This document shows, piece by piece, positions 35,249 through 44,806 of a stretch of DNA of 64,000 nucleotides. Position numbers and translations under genes: made by a program. The first letter of the stretch is position 1. Every line of letters begins with the position of its first letter. The notes beneath the pieces are model-generated. The model made no database searches, was not told the origin of the DNA, and saw only the letters and a list, made by a program, of their open reading frames with translations. Source of the DNA: CADCUY01 sp964242735 (GTDB lineage: Bacteria > Actinomycetota > Actinomycetes > Actinomycetales > Quadrisphaeraceae); assembly GCA_964242735.1 (NCBI GenBank), contig CAXTAK010000004.1, positions 110,932-174,931 on the forward strand, in the 5' to 3' direction.

Positions 35249-36940
35249 CTACAGGTACTGCCCGGTGCCGTCCACGGTGTCGATGGCCTTGCCGGGCTCG
35301 GCGCCGTCCTTGCCCTGGACGATCGTGCGGATGTAGGTGATCCGCTCACCCTTCTTCCCCGAGATGCGCGCCCAGTCGTCGGGGTTGGTGGTGTTGGGCA
35401 GGTCCTCGTTCTCGACGAACTCGTCCAGGCACGCGGCGAGGAGGTGCTCGATGCGGATGCCGCGCTGACCAGCGGTGAGCAGGGCCTTGATGGCCGACTT
35501 CTTCGCCCGGTCGACGACGTTCTGGATCATCGCCCCGGAGGTGAAGTCCTTGAAGTACAGCACCTGCTTGTCACCGTTGGCGTAGGTGACCTCCAGGAAC
35601 TGGTTCTCCTCGGACTCCGCGTACATCCGCTCCACCGTGCGCTGGATCATCGCCGCCGCCGTCGCCGACGGCGACCCCCCGTTCGCGGCGAGGTCGTCGG
35701 CGTGCAGGGGCAGGTCGGGGGTCAGGTAGTGCGTGAAGATGTCGCGGGCCGCTTCGGCGTCCGGCCGCTCGATCTTGATCTTCACGTCGAGCCGGCCCGG
35801 GCGCAGGATGGCCGGGTCGATCATGTCCTCCCGGTTCGAGGCACCGATGACGATGACGTTGTCCAGGCGCTCCACGCCGTCGATCTCGGCCAGCAGCTGC
35901 GGCACGATGGTGGTCTCCACGTCCGAGCTGACCCCCGAGCCGCGGGTGCGGAACAGCGACTCCATCTCGTCGAAGAAGACCACCACCGGGGTGCCCTCGG
36001 TGGCCTTCTCCCGGGCCCGCGCGAAGATCAGGCGGATGTGGCGCTCGGTCTCGCCGACGTACTTGTTGAGCAGCTCGGGACCCTTGATGTTGAGGAAGTA
36101 GCTGCGGACCTCGGCCAGGCCCTGGCGCTGCGCGGCCTGGGTGGCCAGGGACCGGGCGACGGCCTTGGCGATGAGGGTCTTCCCGCACCCGGGGGGCCCG
36201 TAGAGCAGGATGCCCTTGGGCGCCTTCAGCCCGTGCTCGCGGTACAGGTCGGGGTGGGCGAAGGGCAGCTCCACGGCGTCGCGGATCGTCTCGATCTGCG
36301 AGGCCAGGCCCCCGATGTCGTCGTAGGAGATGTCGGGCACCTCCTCCAGCAGCAGCTCCTCGACCTCCGCACGGGGGATCTTCTCGAAGACCACCGAGCT
36401 GCGCGGGTCGAGGTTCAGCGCGTCGCCGACCCGCAGGTGGGTGCTCAGCAGGGGGGCGGCCAGGCGCACCACGCGCTCCTCGTCGGCGTGCGCGGTGACC
36501 AGCGCCCGGCCGTCGTCGAGGACCTCCCTCAGGCTCACCATCTCCCCGATGCGGTCGTACCCGCCCGCGGCGACGATCGACAGGGACTCGTTGAGCAGCA
36601 CCTCCTGCCCGATGCCGAGCTCGGTGGCGTCCACCGAGGGCGTGACGCCGACGCGGAGCTTGCGCCCGGCCTGCACCACGTCGGCGGTGCCGTCGCCGCG
36701 GTCGGCGAGGAAGGTGGCGTACCCGTTGGGCGGTCGCCCCAGGCTCTCGACCTCCCCGCGCAGGGTCACGATGCGCTCGCGGGCCTCGGTCAGGGTGCGC
36801 ACGAGGCGGTCGTTCTGGGTGGTGGACGCCGCCAGCTCGCGGCTCAGCGCTGAGGAGCGGGCCTGCTCGGCGCCGATCTCGGCGACCAGCTGCTGGTACC
36901 GCCCGCCGTCGTCGCGGGCACCTCGCATGCCGTCGTCCAT
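35249..36940 (-). CDS. mpa: Proteasome-associated AAA+ ATPase (Mpa/ARC)
   Basis: Hexameric unfoldase that recruits pupylated proteins to the proteasome. In its 563 residues, a coiled coil (about 15-70) binds Pup, tandem OB domains follow, and an AAA+ module carries Walker A GPPGCGKT (248-255), Walker B VVVFFDEME and the sensor stretch VIVIGASNREDMIDPAILRPGR. The C-terminus ends GQYL, with the penultimate Tyr that docks into the alpha ring. The ATG at 36940 is preceded by GGAGGAG. It is transcribed towards dop, pup and prcBA but separated from them by the antisense DUF3054 gene, so it may have its own unit. Confidence 0.97.
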   Translation of the reverse strand: MDDGMRGARDDGGRYQQLVAEIGAEQARSSALSRELAASTTQNDRLVRTLTEARERIVTLRGEVESLGRPPNGYATFLADRGDGTADVVQAGRKLRVGVTPSVDATELGIGQEVLLNESLSIVAAGGYDRIGEMVSLREVLDDGRALVTAHADEERVVRLAAPLLSTHLRVGDALNLDPRSSVVFEKIPRAEVEELLLEEVPDISYDDIGGLASQIETIRDAVELPFAHPDLYREHGLKAPKGILLYGPPGCGKTLIAKAVARSLATQAAQRQGLAEVRSYFLNIKGPELLNKYVGETERHIRLIFARAREKATEGTPVVVFFDEMESLFRTRGSGVSSDVETTIVPQLLAEIDGVERLDNVIVIGASNREDMIDPAILRPGRLDVKIKIERPDAEAARDIFTHYLTPDLPLHADDLAANGGSPSATAAAMIQRTVERMYAESEENQFLEVTYANGDKQVLYFKDFTSGAMIQNVVDRAKKSAIKALLTAGQRGIRIEHLLAACLDEFVENEDLPNTTNPDDWARISGKKGERITYIRTIVQGKDGAEPGKAIDTVDGTGQYL

Positions 36941-37063
36941 CGTGCGCCTCCTCCGGCCCGGCCCGCGATGACCGCGAGCGCGCCTGCTCGGTGCTCGCCC
37001 GACACCTGCCGGTGCCCGCCAGCGCCTGACCGGGGCCCTCCCCGCTCAGACCTGGCGCCCACG

Positions 37064-38206
37064 CTAACCCGGGACGCCGTCGGAGGGCGGGTCGGCTCCC
37101 GCCGCGGCGTCGCGGGCGGCCCGGCGCACCTTCTTGGCCGAGACCCCGCGCACCCCGAGGGAGTCGTCGTCGAAGGCCGGGCCCCCACCGGGCTCACCGG
37201 CGCCCGCCCACGGGGAGACCAGGCCCGTCCCGGCCTCCTCCCCGGACGCCGCCGCGGCCGCCGCGGCGTCCGTGGTCGACCGCGCCGGGCGCCGCCGGCG
37301 CTGCGGGGGGCTGACCCCGTCGGCGAGCCGGCGTGTGCTGACCAGGAAGCCGGTGTGCGCGACCATCCGGTGCTGGGGGCGCACGGCGAGCCCCTCCAGG
37401 TGCCACCCGCGCACCATCGACTCCCACGCGGTGGGCTCGGTCCACCGGCCGTGGGCGCGCGCGTCCTCCGCGAAGCGGGAGAGCTGGCTGGCGGTCGCGA
37501 CGTAGGCGATGAGCACCCCTCCCGGGGCCAGGGCGAGCGCGGCGACGTCCAGGCACTCCCAGGGGGCGAGCATGTCCAGGACGACGCGGTCCACCGACCC
37601 GGGCGCCTCCGCCGGGGGCAGGGCCTCGGCGAGGTCACCGACGGTCAGGCGCCACGCGGGGTGGCTCCCGCCGAAGAAGGAGTCCACGTTGGCGCGGGCC
37701 ACCGCGGCGAAGTCGGCGCGCCGCTCGAAGGAGTGCACCGTCCCGGCGTCGCCGACCGCGCGCAGCAGCGACATCGTCAGCGCACCGGAGCCGGCGCCGG
37801 CCTCCACCACGCGCGCCCCCGGGTAGACGTCGGCCATCGCGATCACCTGCGCGGCGTCCTTGGGGTAGACCACCGCGGCCCCGCGGGGCATGGACAGGAC
37901 GAAGTCCGCGAGCAGCGGGCGCAGCGCGAGGTACTCCACGCCGGCGGTGTTGGTGACCACCGTGCCCTCCGGGGCTCCCAGCAGCGCCGCGTGGGCGAAG
38001 GAGCCGCGGTGGGTGTGGAACTCCTTGGCGGGGTCCAGGACCACGGTGTGCAGGCGCCCGCGGGGATCGGTCAGCTGCACCCTGTCCCCGGGGCGGAACG
38101 TCCCGCGCCGCTGGGCCGCGCCGGTGGGCGCAGCGGGACCGGTGGGCCGCGCTGCGACGGTGTCCGCCGCGGAGGGGGGCGGTTCCGTGTCCGGCGGCTC
38201 GCTCAC
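37064..38206 (-). CDS. trmI: tRNA (adenine-58-N1)-methyltransferase, TrmI type
   Basis: SAM-dependent methyltransferase making m1A58 in tRNA T-loops. The 380 residues have a variable Pro-rich N-tail, then the small beta domain FRPGDRVQLTDPRGRLHTVVL and PAKEFHTHRGSFAHAALLG. The Rossmann methyltransferase core has VVEAGAGSGALTMSLLRAVG and VDRVVLDMLAPWECLD. The unusual C-terminal tail (RRRRPARSTTDAAAAAAA) is disordered. GTG at 38206 starts it 11 bases after the M50 protease stop; mpa follows after 123 bases. This position beside mpa is conserved in actinobacteria. Confidence 0.94.
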   Translation of the reverse strand: MSEPPDTEPPPSAADTVAARPTGPAAPTGAAQRRGTFRPGDRVQLTDPRGRLHTVVLDPAKEFHTHRGSFAHAALLGAPEGTVVTNTAGVEYLALRPLLADFVLSMPRGAAVVYPKDAAQVIAMADVYPGARVVEAGAGSGALTMSLLRAVGDAGTVHSFERRADFAAVARANVDSFFGGSHPAWRLTVGDLAEALPPAEAPGSVDRVVLDMLAPWECLDVAALALAPGGVLIAYVATASQLSRFAEDARAHGRWTEPTAWESMVRGWHLEGLAVRPQHRMVAHTGFLVSTRRLADGVSPPQRRRRPARSTTDAAAAAAASGEEAGTGLVSPWAGAGEPGGGPAFDDDSLGVRGVSAKKVRRAARDAAAGADPPSDGVPG

Positions 38207-38217
38207 GGCGGGGGAGT

Positions 38218-39507
38218 CTAGGTCTCGCCGGCGCCCCTGCCCGCGGGGCGGCGTCCGGTGACGGCGGCGATCACGTCGCGGCTGAGGAGCACCCCGCGGA
38301 CGGCGCCCGAGTCGTCGAGGACCACCCACGGCTCGCGCGGCAGCCCTGGGAGCATGCGCAGCAGCTCCTGCCCGCCCAGGTCCCACGCCACCACCGCACC
38401 GGGCGCCAGTGCCACCTCGGCGGAGGACGCCGGCACCACGGCGCGCCTCGCCGCGGGCACCAGGTGCGCGGCGCGGGGGTCCAGCACCCCCGTCGGCGCG
38501 CCGGCGGGGTCGGTGAGCACCACCCAGCCCCGCCCGTCGGCGCCGACGGACCCACGGGCCGCCAGCGCCACGCCCAGGGGCGCGGCGGCGTCGACGGCGA
38601 CGGCGGGCCGGGCCAGGGCCGCGACGGCGGCGCCGGGGGCGCGGCGGCGGATGCGGGCCCCCTGCAGCTCCGCGCCGGCCGCCGACCACAGCAGCGCCCC
38701 GACCAGGGCCGCCCACCCCAGGGTCAGCGGGGAGGGGGCACCGCCGGCACCGTCGGAGACCCAGGACAGCGCGACGAGCAGCGGCAGGCCGACGGCGACC
38801 ACCCGACCGCCCCACCCGGCGACGACCGTGGCCTCGTCGCGGTCCCCGCGCACCCGCCACACCACCGCCTCGAGCATCCGCCCGCCGTCCAGGGGGAGGC
38901 CGGGGAGCACGTTGGTGACCGCGACGAAGGCGTTGGCGAGCGCGAGGGCGATGAGGAGGAGCTGGGTCACCGGGGTCAGGGGCACCTGTCCCAGCGCCGC
39001 CCACGCCAGGGCGGCGAGCACGGCGTTGGACGCCGGGCCGGCGACCGCGACGAGGAAGCTCGCGCGCGGGGAGCGCGCATCGGCCTCGAAGGAGGTGTGC
39101 CCGCCCCACAGGGTGAGCACGATCCGCGTCGGCGTCATCCCCAGTGCCCGGGCGGTCACGGCGTGCGCCAGCTCGTGGACCAGGACGGAGGCCAGCAGCA
39201 GCACCGCGTACCCGAGGGCGACGGCGTGGGCGGCGACCGCACCGAGGTCGGGGGCGGCGCCGCGCACGGTGCGCGCGAACAGGACGGTGATCACCACCGC
39301 GATGATCAGCCACGAGCGGGCCAGCACCACCGGCACCCCGGCCAGGCGGCCCAGCAGCCAGCCCTCCGAGCGCCGCCGGCCGGCCGTGCGGCGGGTGACC
39401 CCCGCCGGACCCTCGACCGGCACGGCGGCGCTCACCGGCGCGGTCGGGGTGCCCGGTCTCGGGCCGATGTCCGGTGGAGGGCCGTCCACCGGTCCGGGGC
39501 CGCTCAC
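38218..39507 (-). CDS. M50-family site-2 type membrane metalloprotease
   Basis: Intramembrane zinc protease of 429 residues. HELAH at residues 111-115 and NVLPGLPLDGGR with Asp207 supply the zinc ligands. About six membrane helices surround them. The C-terminal part (about 300-420) forms a CBS-like pair, with PLGVALAARGSVGADGRGWVVLTDPAG and WVVLDDSGAVRGVLLSRDVI, which in this subfamily senses nucleotides. It resembles the Rip3/Rv2625c-type proteins; the substrate is unknown. It is divergent from the RecB-family gene. Confidence 0.92.
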   Translation of the reverse strand: MSGPGPVDGPPPDIGPRPGTPTAPVSAAVPVEGPAGVTRRTAGRRRSEGWLLGRLAGVPVVLARSWLIIAVVITVLFARTVRGAAPDLGAVAAHAVALGYAVLLLASVLVHELAHAVTARALGMTPTRIVLTLWGGHTSFEADARSPRASFLVAVAGPASNAVLAALAWAALGQVPLTPVTQLLLIALALANAFVAVTNVLPGLPLDGGRMLEAVVWRVRGDRDEATVVAGWGGRVVAVGLPLLVALSWVSDGAGGAPSPLTLGWAALVGALLWSAAGAELQGARIRRRAPGAAVAALARPAVAVDAAAPLGVALAARGSVGADGRGWVVLTDPAGAPTGVLDPRAAHLVPAARRAVVPASSAEVALAPGAVVAWDLGGQELLRMLPGLPREPWVVLDDSGAVRGVLLSRDVIAAVTGRRPAGRGAGET

Positions 39508-39602
39508 CGGCGCAGGGTACGCGGGGTGGCTGGGCGGCCCCCAGCAGCGGGGCGGCAGCGGGGCGGGGCGAGCTGTCGGACCCCGCGCCTACCGTGGTCG
39601 CC

Positions 39603-40598
39603 ATGCCCACCGACGCGCTCGTGCCCCACGAGGTGGTCCTGCCCACCGACGCGCCCTCGCCCAGCGAGGTGGTCGTGGCGCGGCAGGCGCCCTCTCCCGG
39701 ACCGGTGCCGGTGCCGGTGCGGCGGCGTCGCACCCCGTCGTCGGCGGCGTCCTCGGCGTCGTCGCTGTCCCCGTCCCGGGCGGGTGACTTCCAGCAGTGC
39801 CCGCTGCTGTACCGGTTCCGGGTGGTCGACAGGATCCCGGAGCCGCCGAGCCCGGCGGCCACCCGCGGCACCCTGGTGCACGCCGTCCTCGAGCGCCTCT
39901 TCGACCTGCCCGCCGCGCAGCGCACCCCTGGCGCGGCCACCGGCATGGTGGCGGGCGCGTGGGAGCGCCTGCGCCAGGAGGAGCCCGAGGTCGCCGGGCT
40001 CTTCGAGGGCGAGGGCGCCGGCGAGCGGGAGGAGCAGTGGCTGGCGTCGGCGCACGACCTGCTGGGCCGCTACTTCCAGCTCGAGGACCCCGCCCGCCTC
40101 GAGCCCGCCGAGCGCGAGCTGTACGTCGAGGCGCGCCTCGGCACGGGGCTGGTGCTGCGCGGGTACCTCGACCGTCTCGACGTCTCCCCCGCCGGTGACC
40201 TCAGGGTCGTGGACTACAAGACGGGCCGCTCCCCCGGTGAGGGCTTCGAGGCGAAGGCGATGTTCCAGATGCGGTTCTACGCGCTGGTGCTGTGGCGCGT
40301 GCGCGGGGTGGTGCCGCGGCTGCTGCAGCTGATGTACCTCGGTGACGGGCAGGTGCTGCGCTACTCCCCCGCCGAGAGCGAGCTGCTGGCCACCGAGCGC
40401 AAGCTGCAGGCCCTGTGGCAGGCCGTGCAGCACGCGACCGCCACCGGTGACTGGCGGCCCCGGCGCAGCCGGTTGTGCGGCTGGTGCGCCCACCAGGTGC
40501 GCTGCCCGGAGTTCGGGGGCACGCCCCCACCGCTGCCGCCCGGCGCGGTCCCGCTGCCGCTGGCCACCGCGGGCGGGTCACCCGTGGAGGTCAGGTGA
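39603..40598 (+). CDS. RecB-family PD-(D/E)XK exonuclease with Fe-S-type cysteines
   Basis: A 331-residue nuclease of the Cas4/AddB-like RecB family, widespread in actinobacteria. RGTLVHAVLERLF gives the motif-I His, VLRGYLDRLDV the Asp and LRVVDYKTGR the D-x-K catalytic core; the later QMRFYALVLWR is motif QxxxY. One cysteine (FQQCPLLYRF) precedes the nuclease core and three follow (CGWCAHQVRC), the pattern of a 4Fe-4S cluster. The ATG at 39603 follows a repair-gene-like leader. A role in end processing is inferred; no helicase partner is adjacent. Confidence 0.9.
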   Translation: MPTDALVPHEVVLPTDAPSPSEVVVARQAPSPGPVPVPVRRRRTPSSAASSASSLSPSRAGDFQQCPLLYRFRVVDRIPEPPSPAATRGTLVHAVLERLFDLPAAQRTPGAATGMVAGAWERLRQEEPEVAGLFEGEGAGEREEQWLASAHDLLGRYFQLEDPARLEPAERELYVEARLGTGLVLRGYLDRLDVSPAGDLRVVDYKTGRSPGEGFEAKAMFQMRFYALVLWRVRGVVPRLLQLMYLGDGQVLRYSPAESELLATERKLQALWQAVQHATATGDWRPRRSRLCGWCAHQVRCPEFGGTPPPLPPGAVPLPLATAGGSPVEVR

Positions 40599-40647
40599 CC
40601 ACCGCTGGTCCGACGAGCTCGCCCACCCGGGGCCGGGCGGCGCCACC

Positions 40648-41718
40648 TCAGGCGGTGGCCGGGCCACCGGCGGGACCGGAGCGGGGCCGCAGGTGGCCCG
40701 CGGCGACGTCCTCGGCGTAGTGGCAGGCCACGACGTGACCCCCGCCGGGCTGACCCAGCTCGCGCAGCACGGGCACCTCGTCGCGGCACCGGGTCGGCTG
40801 GGCGAAGGGGCAGCGGGTGTGGAAGCGGCAGCCCGGCGGTGGCGCCGCGGGGCTCGGCAGGTCCCCGGAGAGGAGGATGCGCTCCCGCGCGTCCTCGACC
40901 GCGGGGTCGGGCACGGGGATCGCGGACATCAGCGCGATCGTGTACGGGTGCAGGGGCGAGCGGTACAGGGCGTCCCCGCGACCCTGCTCGACGACGGTGC
41001 CCAGGTACATCACCGCCACGGCGTCGCTGATGTGGCGCACCACGGCGAGGTCGTGGGCGATGACGAGGTAGGTCAGCCCCAGCCGGTCCTGCAGGTCCTC
41101 CAGCAGGTTGACGACCTGGGCCTGCACCGAGACGTCCAGGGCGCTGACCGGTTCGTCGGCGACGATGAGGTCGGGTTCGACGGCCAGGGCCCGGGCGATG
41201 CCCAGGCGCTGGCGCTGCCCCCCGGAGAACTCGTGGGAGAACTTGGCCGACGCCGACGCGGGCAGGCCCACCAGACCCAGCAGCTCCCTGACCCGCGCCT
41301 CGCGCCACGCGGTGGTCTCCGCTCGTGTCCCGCCCGGGCCCAGGCCGTGGGCGGCGAGCGGTTCGACGAGCAGGCTGTGCACCGACTGCCGGGGGTCGAG
41401 GCTGGCCATCGGGTCCTGGAAGACCATCTGCATGCGCCGCCGCATCCTGCGCAGCGGCTCGGTGGCCAGCGACCCGACGTCGGTGCCGTCGAACTCCACG
41501 GTCCCCCCGGTCGGCTCGGCCAGGCGCAGCACCGCGCGACCCAGCGTGGACTTCCCGCAGCCCGACTCCCCGACGAGCCCGAGGGTCTCGCCACGGCGCA
41601 GGTCGAGGTCGACCCCGTCGACGGCGCGCACCGGGGGACCGGCCCCCCGCAGCAGCCCACCGCGCCCGGGGTAGTGGACCCGGAGGCCGCGCACCCGCAG
41701 CAGCACCTCCTCGCTCAC
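40648..41718 (-). CDS. dppF: Dipeptide/oligopeptide ABC transporter ATP-binding protein (DppF type)
   Basis: Cytoplasmic ATPase of 356 residues powering peptide import. Walker A GESGCGKST, Q-loop VFQDPMASLDPR, signature FSGGQRQRLGIARAL and Walker B LIVADEPVSALD are intact. The C-terminal oligopeptide-specific extension GCRFHTRCPFAQPTRC carries the conserved cysteines that bind a 4Fe-4S cluster in some homologues. It overlaps dppD by four bases and is last in the operon. Confidence 0.94.
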   Translation of the reverse strand: MSEEVLLRVRGLRVHYPGRGGLLRGAGPPVRAVDGVDLDLRRGETLGLVGESGCGKSTLGRAVLRLAEPTGGTVEFDGTDVGSLATEPLRRMRRRMQMVFQDPMASLDPRQSVHSLLVEPLAAHGLGPGGTRAETTAWREARVRELLGLVGLPASASAKFSHEFSGGQRQRLGIARALAVEPDLIVADEPVSALDVSVQAQVVNLLEDLQDRLGLTYLVIAHDLAVVRHISDAVAVMYLGTVVEQGRGDALYRSPLHPYTIALMSAIPVPDPAVEDARERILLSGDLPSPAAPPPGCRFHTRCPFAQPTRCRDEVPVLRELGQPGGGHVVACHYAEDVAAGHLRPRSGPAGGPATA

Positions 41719-42839
41719 GGCCCCTCCCCTGCGACGGGGGCCTGGTGCACGCAGCGCACCAGGTGCCGCTCCTGCGCGGGGGCCGCGGTGACGGGCGGAT
41801 CCACGGCGCCGACGCCGGTGGTGGTGGTGGGGGCGAGGGCGAGGTCACCGCGCCGGCACGCGTCGTCGGCCGCGGTGCACCGCGGGGCGAACGCGCACGC
41901 GGTCGACCACGGCGCGACGTCGCGGGGCGTGCCGGGGATCGGCGTGAGGCGCTCCTGGCGGGGCCCGTCCAGGCGGGGCACCGCGGCGAGCAGGCCGGCG
42001 GTGTAGCGGTGCCGGGGGCGGGCGAAGAGCTCGCGCCGGGGCGCCTGCTCGACGACCCGGCCGGAGTACATCACCGTCACCTCGTCGCACACCCCGGCGA
42101 CCACCCCGAGGTCGTGGGTGATCAGCAGCAGGGCCGTCCCCTGATCGCGCACCAGGGTGGAGAGCAGGTCGATCACCTGCGCCTGGATGGTCACGTCGAG
42201 CGCGGTGGTGGGCTCGTCGGCGATCAGCAGGCGCGGCCCGCACGCCAGGGCGATCGCGATCATCACGCGCTGGCGCATCCCCCCGCTGAGCTGGTGGGGG
42301 AACTCGCGCACCCTCCGCCGCGGGTCGGGGATGCCGACGCGGGCGAGCTGCTCGACCGCCGCCTCCCTCGCCGCGGCTCGCGACAGCCCCGTGTGGCGGC
42401 GCAGCACCTCGGTGATCTGCAGGCCCACCGGGACGACGGGGTTCAGCGAGCTCATCGGGTCCTGGAAGATCATCGCCACGTCGCGCCCGCGCAGCGCCGC
42501 GAGGCGCTGGCGCGGCATGGTCAGCAGGTCCTCGCCGTCGAGCAGCGCGCGCCCGGTGACGGTGGCGCCCCGGGAGGGCAGCAGCCCCGTCAGCGCCAGG
42601 GAGGTCACCGACTTCCCGCTGCCGGACTCCCCCACCAGGGCCACCACGCGCCCGGCGCGCACGTCGAAGGAGACCCCCTCCACGGCGGCGACGTCGCGGC
42701 GCCCGTGGGCGCGGAAGGTCACCGCCAGGTCCTGCACCGACAGCAGCGGCACCTCGCCCGCACCGGCCGCACCGGCCGGCCTCGCGGCGCCGCTGCCCGC
42801 GGGCCCGGTGGTGCGCCCGGTGCTCGACGGGGGGCTCAC
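41715..42839 (-). CDS. dppD: Dipeptide/oligopeptide ABC transporter ATP-binding protein (DppD type)
   Basis: The second ATPase of the importer, 374 residues, forming a heterodimer with the DppF-type subunit. After a Gly/Ala-rich N-tail come Walker A GESGSGKSVTS, Q-loop IFQDPMSSLNPV, signature LSGGMRQRVMIAIAL and Walker B LLIADEPTTALD. The C-terminal cysteine region STACAFAPRCTAADDACRRG is present. It overlaps both neighbours by four bases. Confidence 0.94.
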   Translation of the reverse strand: MSPPSSTGRTTGPAGSGAARPAGAAGAGEVPLLSVQDLAVTFRAHGRRDVAAVEGVSFDVRAGRVVALVGESGSGKSVTSLALTGLLPSRGATVTGRALLDGEDLLTMPRQRLAALRGRDVAMIFQDPMSSLNPVVPVGLQITEVLRRHTGLSRAAAREAAVEQLARVGIPDPRRRVREFPHQLSGGMRQRVMIAIALACGPRLLIADEPTTALDVTIQAQVIDLLSTLVRDQGTALLLITHDLGVVAGVCDEVTVMYSGRVVEQAPRRELFARPRHRYTAGLLAAVPRLDGPRQERLTPIPGTPRDVAPWSTACAFAPRCTAADDACRRGDLALAPTTTTGVGAVDPPVTAAPAQERHLVRCVHQAPVAGEGP

Positions 42840-43771
42840 CGCCGCCCCTTGGGGTCCAGGGCCTCGCGCAGCGCCTCACCGAGCAGGGTGAACCCGAGCG
42901 CGGTCACCGCGATGCACGCCCCGGGCAGCAGCGCGAGGTGCGGGTCGGACTCCAACCGCGACTGGGCGCGCACCAGCAGCCGGCCCCACTCGGCGGTGGC
43001 GGGGTTGCCGTCACCCAGGCCGAGGTAGCTCAGGGCTGCGACCTCGATGATGGCCGTCCCCAGCACGAGGGTCGCCTGCACGATCACCGGTCCGAGGGAG
43101 TTGGGCAGCACGTGGCTCATCACCACCGTGCGGCGGCGCAGCCCCAGGGACGTGGCCGCGAGCACGTAGTCGGAGCCGCGCTGGCCCAGCATCGAGCCCC
43201 GCAGCAGCCGCGCGAAGATCGGCACCTGCGCGGCTGCGATGGCGATCATCACCGACAGGGCGTTCTGCCCGAGGATCGCGGCGATGCTCACGGCCAGCAG
43301 CAGGCTGGGGATGGACAGCATGATGTCGACCACGCGCATCACCGCGACGTCGACCCACCCGCCGAAGCCACCGGCCAGGACACCCAGGGCCATCCCCGCC
43401 ACCAGGCCCAGGCTGGTGGAGACCACCCCGATGACCAGGGACTGCCGGGCGCCGTAGAGCAGCTGGGTCAGCAGGTCCACCCCGGAGGAGTCCAGGCCCA
43501 GGAGGTGCTCGGGTGAGGGGCCCGGCACCGAGGAGGGGGTCACCCCGTTGCCCGGCAGGGCCCGGCCCGGCTCGTACCCGGTGAGCAGCGGCGCCGCCAG
43601 CGCCACCAGCACGAAGGCGGTGACGAGCACGGCACCGAGGACGGCGGCGGGGTCGCGGCGCAGCCGGCGCCCGGCCCCTCGCAGCAGGCTGACGCCGGGT
43701 TCGTCGGTGCTGTCGTACGTCGCCGGGTCGGCGCCGGATCCCGTGCTCGGCGGCGGTGCGAGGGCTGTCAC
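42836..43771 (-). CDS. dppC: Dipeptide/oligopeptide ABC transporter permease (DppC type)
   Basis: Inner-membrane permease of 311 residues with an N-terminal soluble stretch and six predicted helices. PEHLLGLDSSGVDLLTQLLYGAR is the DppC family signature (LGTDxxGRD variant, here LGLDSSGVD). The ATPase-docking region is GSMLGQRGSDYVLAATSLGL. It overlaps dppB and dppD by four bases each. Confidence 0.94.
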   Translation of the reverse strand: MTALAPPPSTGSGADPATYDSTDEPGVSLLRGAGRRLRRDPAAVLGAVLVTAFVLVALAAPLLTGYEPGRALPGNGVTPSSVPGPSPEHLLGLDSSGVDLLTQLLYGARQSLVIGVVSTSLGLVAGMALGVLAGGFGGWVDVAVMRVVDIMLSIPSLLLAVSIAAILGQNALSVMIAIAAAQVPIFARLLRGSMLGQRGSDYVLAATSLGLRRRTVVMSHVLPNSLGPVIVQATLVLGTAIIEVAALSYLGLGDGNPATAEWGRLLVRAQSRLESDPHLALLPGACIAVTALGFTLLGEALREALDPKGRR

Positions 43772-44772
43772 GACACGCGCACCCTGGGGTCGATGACGCC
43801 GTAGAGGACGTCGACGGTCAGGTTCACCAGCGCGTAGATCAGCGCGATGAACAGGATGTACCCCTGCAGCACGGCGTAGTCCAGCTGGCTGATGGCGGTG
43901 AACAGGTAGCTGCCGATGCCGTTGATCGCGAACACCGACTCCGTCAGCACCGCCCCGGAGAGCAGCAGCCCGGTCTGCAGCCCGATCGTGGTCACCACCG
44001 GGAGCAGCGCGTTGCGCAGCACGTGGCGACTCCGGATGACCGACCGGGCGAGGCCCTTGGACTCAGCGGTGCGCACGAAGTCCTCCCCCAGCACCTCCAG
44101 CACCGACGCGCGGGTGATGCGCACCACGATGGCCAGGGGGATGGTGCCCAGGGCGATGCCGGGCAGGACCAGGTGCACCAGGGCGTCGGCGGCGGCGTCC
44201 CACTCCTGCGTCAGGAGCCCGTCGAGGACGTAGAAGTCGGTGACGTGCGTGGCGTCGATGCGCACGTCCTGGCGCCCGTCGGTGGGCAGCCACCCCAGCC
44301 ACTGCGCGAAGACCACCTTGAGCAGGTAGGCGAGGAAGAACACCGGGATGACGACGCCGAGCAGGGAGCCCCCGACGGTGAGCCCGTCGAGCCACCCGCC
44401 CGCCCGACGGGCCGCGAGGTAGCCGAGCGGGACCCCCAGGCCGATGGAGAACACCAGCGCCGCCAGGGTCAGCTCGATGGTCGCGGGGAAGCGGCTGAAG
44501 AAGCTGGCCACCACCGGCTCGCCGGTGTACCCCGACGAACCCAGGTTCCCGGTGACCACCTGGCGCACGTAGATGCCGAACTGGGTGAGCAGCGGGCGGT
44601 CGAAGCCGTACAGCTCGTTGACCGCCGCGATGCCCGTCGGGGTGGCCCGCTGACCCAGCAGGGCCCGCGCCGGGTCGCCGGGCAGGGCCCGCGTCCACGC
44701 GAACAGGAGCACGACCAACCCGGCGAGCACCGGCACCACCAGGAGCAGACGTCGGGTGAGGAACGCGGTCAC
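43768..44772 (-). CDS. dppB: Dipeptide/oligopeptide ABC transporter permease (DppB type)
   Basis: Permease partner of DppC, 334 residues, starting with GTG at 44772 (TAFLTRRLLLVVPVLAGLVV, the first helix). FAWTRALPGDPARALLGQRAT is the family's first periplasmic signature and YGFDRPLLTQFGIYVRQVVTGN follows. The docking loop VLGEDFVRTAESKGLARSV is intact. It lies 34 bases after the binding-protein gene. The open frame continues upstream but only as antisense to noncoding sequence. Confidence 0.95.
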   Translation of the reverse strand: MTAFLTRRLLLVVPVLAGLVVLLFAWTRALPGDPARALLGQRATPTGIAAVNELYGFDRPLLTQFGIYVRQVVTGNLGSSGYTGEPVVASFFSRFPATIELTLAALVFSIGLGVPLGYLAARRAGGWLDGLTVGGSLLGVVIPVFFLAYLLKVVFAQWLGWLPTDGRQDVRIDATHVTDFYVLDGLLTQEWDAAADALVHLVLPGIALGTIPLAIVVRITRASVLEVLGEDFVRTAESKGLARSVIRSRHVLRNALLPVVTTIGLQTGLLLSGAVLTESVFAINGIGSYLFTAISQLDYAVLQGYILFIALIYALVNLTVDVLYGVIDPRVRVS

Positions 44773-44806
44773 GGGGCTGCCGCCCCGGGCCCGCGCGCGC
44801 GGGAGG

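Noticed and set aside
35036..36853. A 605-residue forward frame opposite mpa
   Set aside because: The AAA+ motifs, Pup-binding coil and GQYL end are on the reverse strand; this is a shadow.
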